From Saksenaea vasiformis B4078 (lineage: Eukaryota > Mucoromycota > Mucoromycetes > Mucorales > Saksenaeaceae), in assembly GCA_000697055.1 (NCBI GenBank), contig JNDT01001931.1, positions 62,001-126,000 on the forward strand: a stretch of 64,000 nt of DNA, given 5' to 3'. The translations under genes were made by a program, and so were the position numbers. The first letter of the stretch is position 1, and every line of letters begins with the position of its first letter. This document shows, piece by piece, positions 59,706-64,000 of the stretch. Below the pieces are notes generated by a model that had not been told where the DNA came from, did no database searches, and saw only the letters and a program-made list of their open reading frames with translations.

Positions 59706-61681
59706 CTACATCCGTTCTAGAGGTTCAACACCGACGAGACGGAGTCCGTTTGCGAGTGTAGTTTTAGCCGCAGTAAACAAGAGCAATCTTGCTCTTGCTA
59801 GCTCTTGATCGGTGCCCTTGACGCGGAGGACTGTGTTTGCTTGACTAATCGAATGAGAGAGTTTAAAGAGGTATTGTACGACTGTACATGGGTCCATCGT
59901 TTGATACGCAGAACGCACGATATCAGGGTATTGAGATAGGACTAACGCTAATTCTATGGCTTCTTGCTCTTTTAGTAATGACAGATCACAGTCGGACGAA
60001 ATAGGTATCCCAGAATTTCGTGCAATACTAGAACAAATGGTTAGAACGCGCGACAGTCTGTATCCTACACCTACCCGCATAGACGTGCATGAGTAAACTG
60101 AAGATAAACGCCAGTGTACCCCCGAGCTGCTGTCATGCGATCCCAAGAAAACGTGTAATTTTTTATGCGTTTCGCCACCATGTCCTGCACAATCACTGCA
60201 GATGTGCCTAGCGTGTCCGCCACATAATCGACAGCATCTTCACCTTTTCGATTTCCGACACCCTCGTTCATCAATTCATGAAATTTGAACTGGTTGCTTT
60301 CCCGCATGTTTTCTAGCATTTTTTCTTTTGCTGTGTCAAGAATGTCTTGTAAAAAGACGACTGTTCCTTTGCGGGTCGACATCCCTTGGATACGGCCGAA
60401 ATTGGCGTGATGGAGATGGTCACACCAAGGAGTGTCAAACATGAGTTGTGCTACTTTAAACACTTGCTTGACGTACAATTCTTGCTCGGTTCCCACAGAA
60501 TACACCGCCTTGTCAAAGGCAAACTTCTCCTGGCGTAGCATCAAGCTCGCCAGATCACGCGTCAAATACAGCGTGGTACCATCCGCGCGCCGAACCACAG
60601 CCTTGCCGAGATTATACTGCTCCAGGTCTACGATCCAGGCCCCGTCCTCTGTTTGTTTGATCAAGTCACGTTGCTTCAGTAAGTGATACACTTTGGGGAT
60701 ATAAGGTTCCACTTGCGACTCGCCCAGATAATGATCAAATTCTATGTTTAAGCGCTTGTAGACAGACTTATAAGACTCAATACTCATATCCCGGAAGCGC
60801 AGCCATTGTTTTAGTGCATCTTTATCGCCTAAACAGACCCCGGTTATCCATCAGCAACAAGTCCCAAACAACCATCGTCACTGTACCTTTTTCCATGCGA
60901 CTAAAATATTCGTTTGCGAGCCGATCGATCTCGGGGTCCTTTGCTGCGTCTGCATTAATTTTTACATACACTTCATACAAATGATGAATTGGATCACATT
61001 CCAACTTCGTTTCATCGCCATACTTTTCGAACCCAACAGCCAGGAGCCCTACGTGCGATCATAATAAGCATTTATTAAATAGACCTGACAGGGAGCGAAC
61101 CCCTTTCATGCATACTCCCTACCATACTGTTTTCCCCAATCGCCCAGATAATTGATGCCAATAACGTTATACCCCATCGCTTCGTGAACGCGTTTGATAA
61201 AGTTGCCCAGTATGGTACTACGCAGATGGCCTGCATGAAAGGGCTTTGCAATATTCGGCGAACTGTAATCAAGCACCATCGTCTTCCGAGTTTCAGGCGT
61301 AATAAAACCATATCGATCGTTTTCTCGGTGAATCTGGAGTAATGTTTGCTTCACGTATTCATCAAGCCGGACGTCAAAGTGCAGGAAGGGTCCTGTAGCC
61401 GTTGCACGTTCAATAAGCTCATTCGACCCAAACTTTTGGATCTTGTCAGATTAGGTTGATCTAATTCAGAAACGTACCCCGTTGGAGAGTTCCTTGCACC
61501 AATGTACAGCGTCGGAGGGAGGATCTTGTAGCATCACGGCCAGCTTTGGCACGGGTATCCCAAATTGCCGTGTCATTGTTGACTTTGGGGTGCCGAGAAG
61601 CGTAATAATGTGGGACTCATTGGCGGCAGTGAGACGCGTCAGTTGTCGTGCAATGGCGCGACGGAAGTGATGGGCTGTCAT
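59706..61681 (-). CDS. Arginyl-tRNA synthetase
   Basis: Class I synthetase charging tRNA-Arg. Exons 61681-61478, 61432-61123, 61048-60887, 60828-60075 and 60027-59706; phases agree, 583 aa from the ATG at 61681. HIGH motif is FHAGHLRSTILGNFI (about 61205-61250); the KMSKS position reads GMSTRKGTVVFLQDIL, the variant normal for eukaryotic ArgRS. VGTEQELYVKQVFKVAQL, TLYLTRDLASL and YVADTLGTSAVIVQDM are family blocks, and the anticodon-binding domain ends LRLVGVEPLERM. Upstream, the same sense continues in frame as QRPLNPF before MTAHHF, and an exon reaching to about 61934 may add an N-terminal extension or targeting peptide. Divergent from the transporter at 62120. Confidence 0.93.
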
Positions 61682-62011
61682 GAACGGGTTTAGCGGACGT
61701 TGTCCTTAGGAAAGGAAATTCGCACCAATCCAGACAGTCACCCGTAAGTGGATCATCCCGAAACTTCCGCACAAACAATGGACTCACATGGTTCTCCTGC
61801 ATGTACACGGATAATGAACTGGAGCAAAATGTTGTGTTTTTCTTTTCTGTATCAGAAGCGAAAACAATGCGGTCATCTAATGAATTCTCAGAAATCGACA
61901 TTGATAGCAAAGGTAATCTGGATCGTTTATACATGGCGATCCAAACTTAGTTACGCCCACAAATAAATAAGAGCCAATAGATCGTCCTTGATGTGTTCCA
62001 CTTGCATGGCC

Positions 62012-62037
62012 TTTTTTTTTTTTTTTTTTTTTTTTTT
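62012..62037. repeat. T26 homopolymer tract
   Basis: 26 consecutive T in the intergenic promoter region between the ArgRS and transporter genes. Length is prone to assembly error. Confidence 0.9.
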
Positions 62038-62119
62038 ACCTCGCAACCTTTAAAATGGTTCCATTGCGTTCTAGGATTTCTTTTTGTTCGATTGTCCCTT
62101 GCGTCTTCCTTGTAACAGG

Positions 62120-63783
62120 ATGAGTAGCATACGTTCCGATGTCTACAGCGATAGTGCAAGCACCTTCTATACGGCGTTGGTGAATAGTGACGAGTGCTTT
62201 TCGGAGACATCCTCTGCTAGCAATGTCACTTACTATGAATATGTGCAGCCAGCCACGTACGGAACCTCGATAATCCACAAATCATCTATCAATGATATCC
62301 CTCAAGCAGATCAGCCTGGCTACGGAACATGCAGCACGTTTGAAGGATCAATGAATCTTGTGAATGCTATGATGGGAACAGGCGTCATTGGACTACCTCT
62401 AACTCTCCATATGTGTGGCTTCTGGATGGGCATTGCAGGTTCCATACTCGTGGCAATGTTGACGTGTGTCGCTATGCACTTACTTCTACTCAGCGCGATA
62501 CGTTGGAATCACTATAGTCTCGACGGATTATGCTATTGCTTGCTGGGTCAAGCGGGTTCCTTCATGATTAATTTCCTTCTTCTATTTCACACGGCAGGGA
62601 CAGCAGTATCGTATTATATTCGTAAGTTGAGTTGCGTCTTTTTGCGCAATAACTGAGCGATTTAATATATTTTAATAGTACTGGGTGACACCATACCAAG
62701 TTTATTGCGAACCTATTTTTCCTTTGGAGACCGGACATGGGTAATTCTCTGCATTGGCGTATTCTGCGTAGGTGTGCCTTTGTTCTACTGTTCTTTTTCG
62801 GTAATGGTCAAGTATCTCTTTCCAGTGTATACCACTCAGTTTTCCCCGCCACGTCTCATGCATCAGCAAGTGGTCTACTATTTCGGTCATGCTTTTGCCA
62901 TTGATACTGATTGGTGTCCTTGTCCGAGTGCCTGTTTATGCGCCCCCATTATCCGAAATTAAGTTGGAAACCATAACCTTATCATTTGACGTCTTCAAAG
63001 GATTATCTATACTATGTCTCTCCTTTGGTTACACACAAAATGCTCTCGCAATCTATCTCAGCCAATATGATCAGCGCCCTTCCAGTTGGCTCTCCCTCAA
63101 TGTCTTGGCTAATAGCTTGGGCTTTATCTTCAATATGGTATTCGCTGTGGCGGGGTATATCTGCTTCGGAAAGGACACGCAGATAAATATACTTCTTAAT
63201 TTTCCTGAAAATGACCCCGTAATCAACATTGTACGCCTGATACTTGGACTGGTTCTGGTCCTATCTCTCCCGTAAGCTGCTTTGTCACTCCTTCCCTTTT
63301 TTTTTCCTATGATCCATGCATGCATCTCTAATCCTCCTGCGTTGTAGTCTATGCATCTATCCGTGCCGCGATGCGTTTGGCAAACTGATGGGATGGGTTG
63401 GTCAAGACCGTGTAATGACCGATAGGGAGCACTACCTATCTACCTTTGTTCTTTCGGGTGGCATATTGTACTTTGGTGCCACACTCACTTCGCTTGGAAA
63501 GACGTTTGATATTATTGGAGGATTTTTGACAACGGCTCTAGGTACGGTAAAACTATTTCTATAGGAAATGTGCGCTGATCTGTACTGTGCAGGATTTTTG
63601 CTGCCCGGCGCAGCCTACTTGTGGACGTTCTTACCAGAAATGTTCTCTGCAAAATGCGAATTAACTTACTTGGTGGCGTATTCGGTGAAAGGATCATGGA
63701 AGTATCTGTTTATAGCTACGTTACTAGTGGTGGTTAGTTTCCCAATTATGTATTTCTCTATTATGGACGCATTTACAGCATAA
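62120..63783 (+). CDS. SLC38/AVT-type amino-acid transporter
   Basis: Amino acid/auxin permease family; yeast Avt proteins work at the vacuole, SLC38 members in animal cells carry neutral amino acids. Five exons: 62120-62621, 62679-62767, 62826-63271, 63348-63541 and 63593-63783, 473 aa with consistent phases. The cytosolic N-terminus (about 65 aa) precedes the first helix with the family signature STFEGSMNLVNAMMGTGVIG. About 11 hydrophobic helices follow: WMGIAGSILVAMLTCVAM, WVILCIGVFCCIPLSFPRHV, LLPLILIGVLVRV, LSLNVLANSLGFIFNMVFAV and others, ending IATLLVVVSFPIMYFSIMD. FKGLSILCLSFGYTQNALAI is the conserved middle helix. Exon 2 ends at 62767; reading on from there would lose the frame of the next helices. 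Confidence 0.9.
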
Positions 63784-64000
63784 CATATCTTTCCTCCGTA
63801 TTTATGCACCAAGGGGAGATTTATGCACAAATGGGACAACATTGCAGCCTCAAATTGGTGTCTCTATAAGTGCATATCACGCAAATGCCAATTCTAATGT
63901 CTGTCATCAGCTACAATGTCGATCAGCTCATAGAATAGCTCAACTGCAAATAACTGACACAGTCAAAAGAAAAAGAAGAAGAAGAAAAAAAAAAGAAAAA
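63784..64000. other. Transporter 3' flank to window edge
   Basis: Short non-coding end of the window with an A-rich tail (63967-64000). Confidence 0.5.

Noticed and set aside
62705..62962. Open frame reading through 62768-62825 in the transporter gene
   Set aside because: Reading through loses the conserved SLC38 helices; the 58-nt intron GTAGGT..CCAG restores CCIPLSFPRHV..VMLLPLILI.

Overview
This is a nuclear genome window from a fungus, most likely an early-diverging one (Mucoromycota, Mucorales-like). Introns are many and short (about 40-75 nt, GT..AG with CTAAC/TTAAC-like branch sites). The gene set is fungal: GH18+CBM19 chitinase, Ede1, Sst2/FlbA-type RGS protein, AreA-type GATA factor, xanthine dioxygenase XanA, Pho80-like cyclin. 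It also carries genes that Dikarya usually lack: the gamma-secretase subunit PEN-2, a PHIP/BRWD WD40-bromodomain protein, JMJD7, an ITFG1/TIP-like protein and Fanzor (eukaryotic TnpB-like) sequences. Exon models were built by hand from reading frame, splice consensus and remembered family motifs; no search was run. Two models contain 38-39 nt introns that need checking.

Layout. 0-14.8 kb: Ede1-like gene (5' truncated by the window edge), RGS protein, a small membrane protein, signal peptide peptidase (-), PEN-2 (+), XanA (-) and an F-box gene. 14.8-21.2 kb: a gene-poor block of decayed repeats, with members of an interspersed family, a 187-bp terminal-inverted-repeat (TIR) element nested in one of them, a pogo-like miniature element and a possible 14-bp target duplication. 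21.2-30 kb: GATA factor, chitinase (-), ribosomal protein eS17 (-), JMJD7 (+), a second repeat copy and a GNAT acetyltransferase (-). 30-35.1 kb: one PHIP/BRWD gene (-) of about 15 exons. 35.1-41.2 kb: gene-poor, with a third repeat copy, a helix-turn-helix protein and two decayed Fanzor 3' ends. 41.2-51 kb: complex I B15-like subunit, ITFG1/TIP-like protein (-), SEC23 (+) and an H2C2 integrase-type zinc-finger gene. 51.4-56.4 kb: an intron-rich Fanzor-like gene and a frameshifted transposase-like gene, both minus. 57-64 kb: cyclin-like gene, cytosolic arginyl-tRNA synthetase (-) and an SLC38/AVT-type amino-acid transporter (+).

The most interesting signals are: (1) PEN-2 in a fungus, 1.9 kb from the presenilin-related signal peptide peptidase; (2) the Fanzor-like gene whose RuvC-I motif reads GINPG instead of GIDPG, so the nuclease is probably dead or altered; (3) a nested transposon insertion whose empty site is present in another copy of the host repeat; (4) three copies of a 16-bp motif between the transposase-like gene and the cyclin gene; (5) GC-AG introns and 13- and 19-nt micro-exons.
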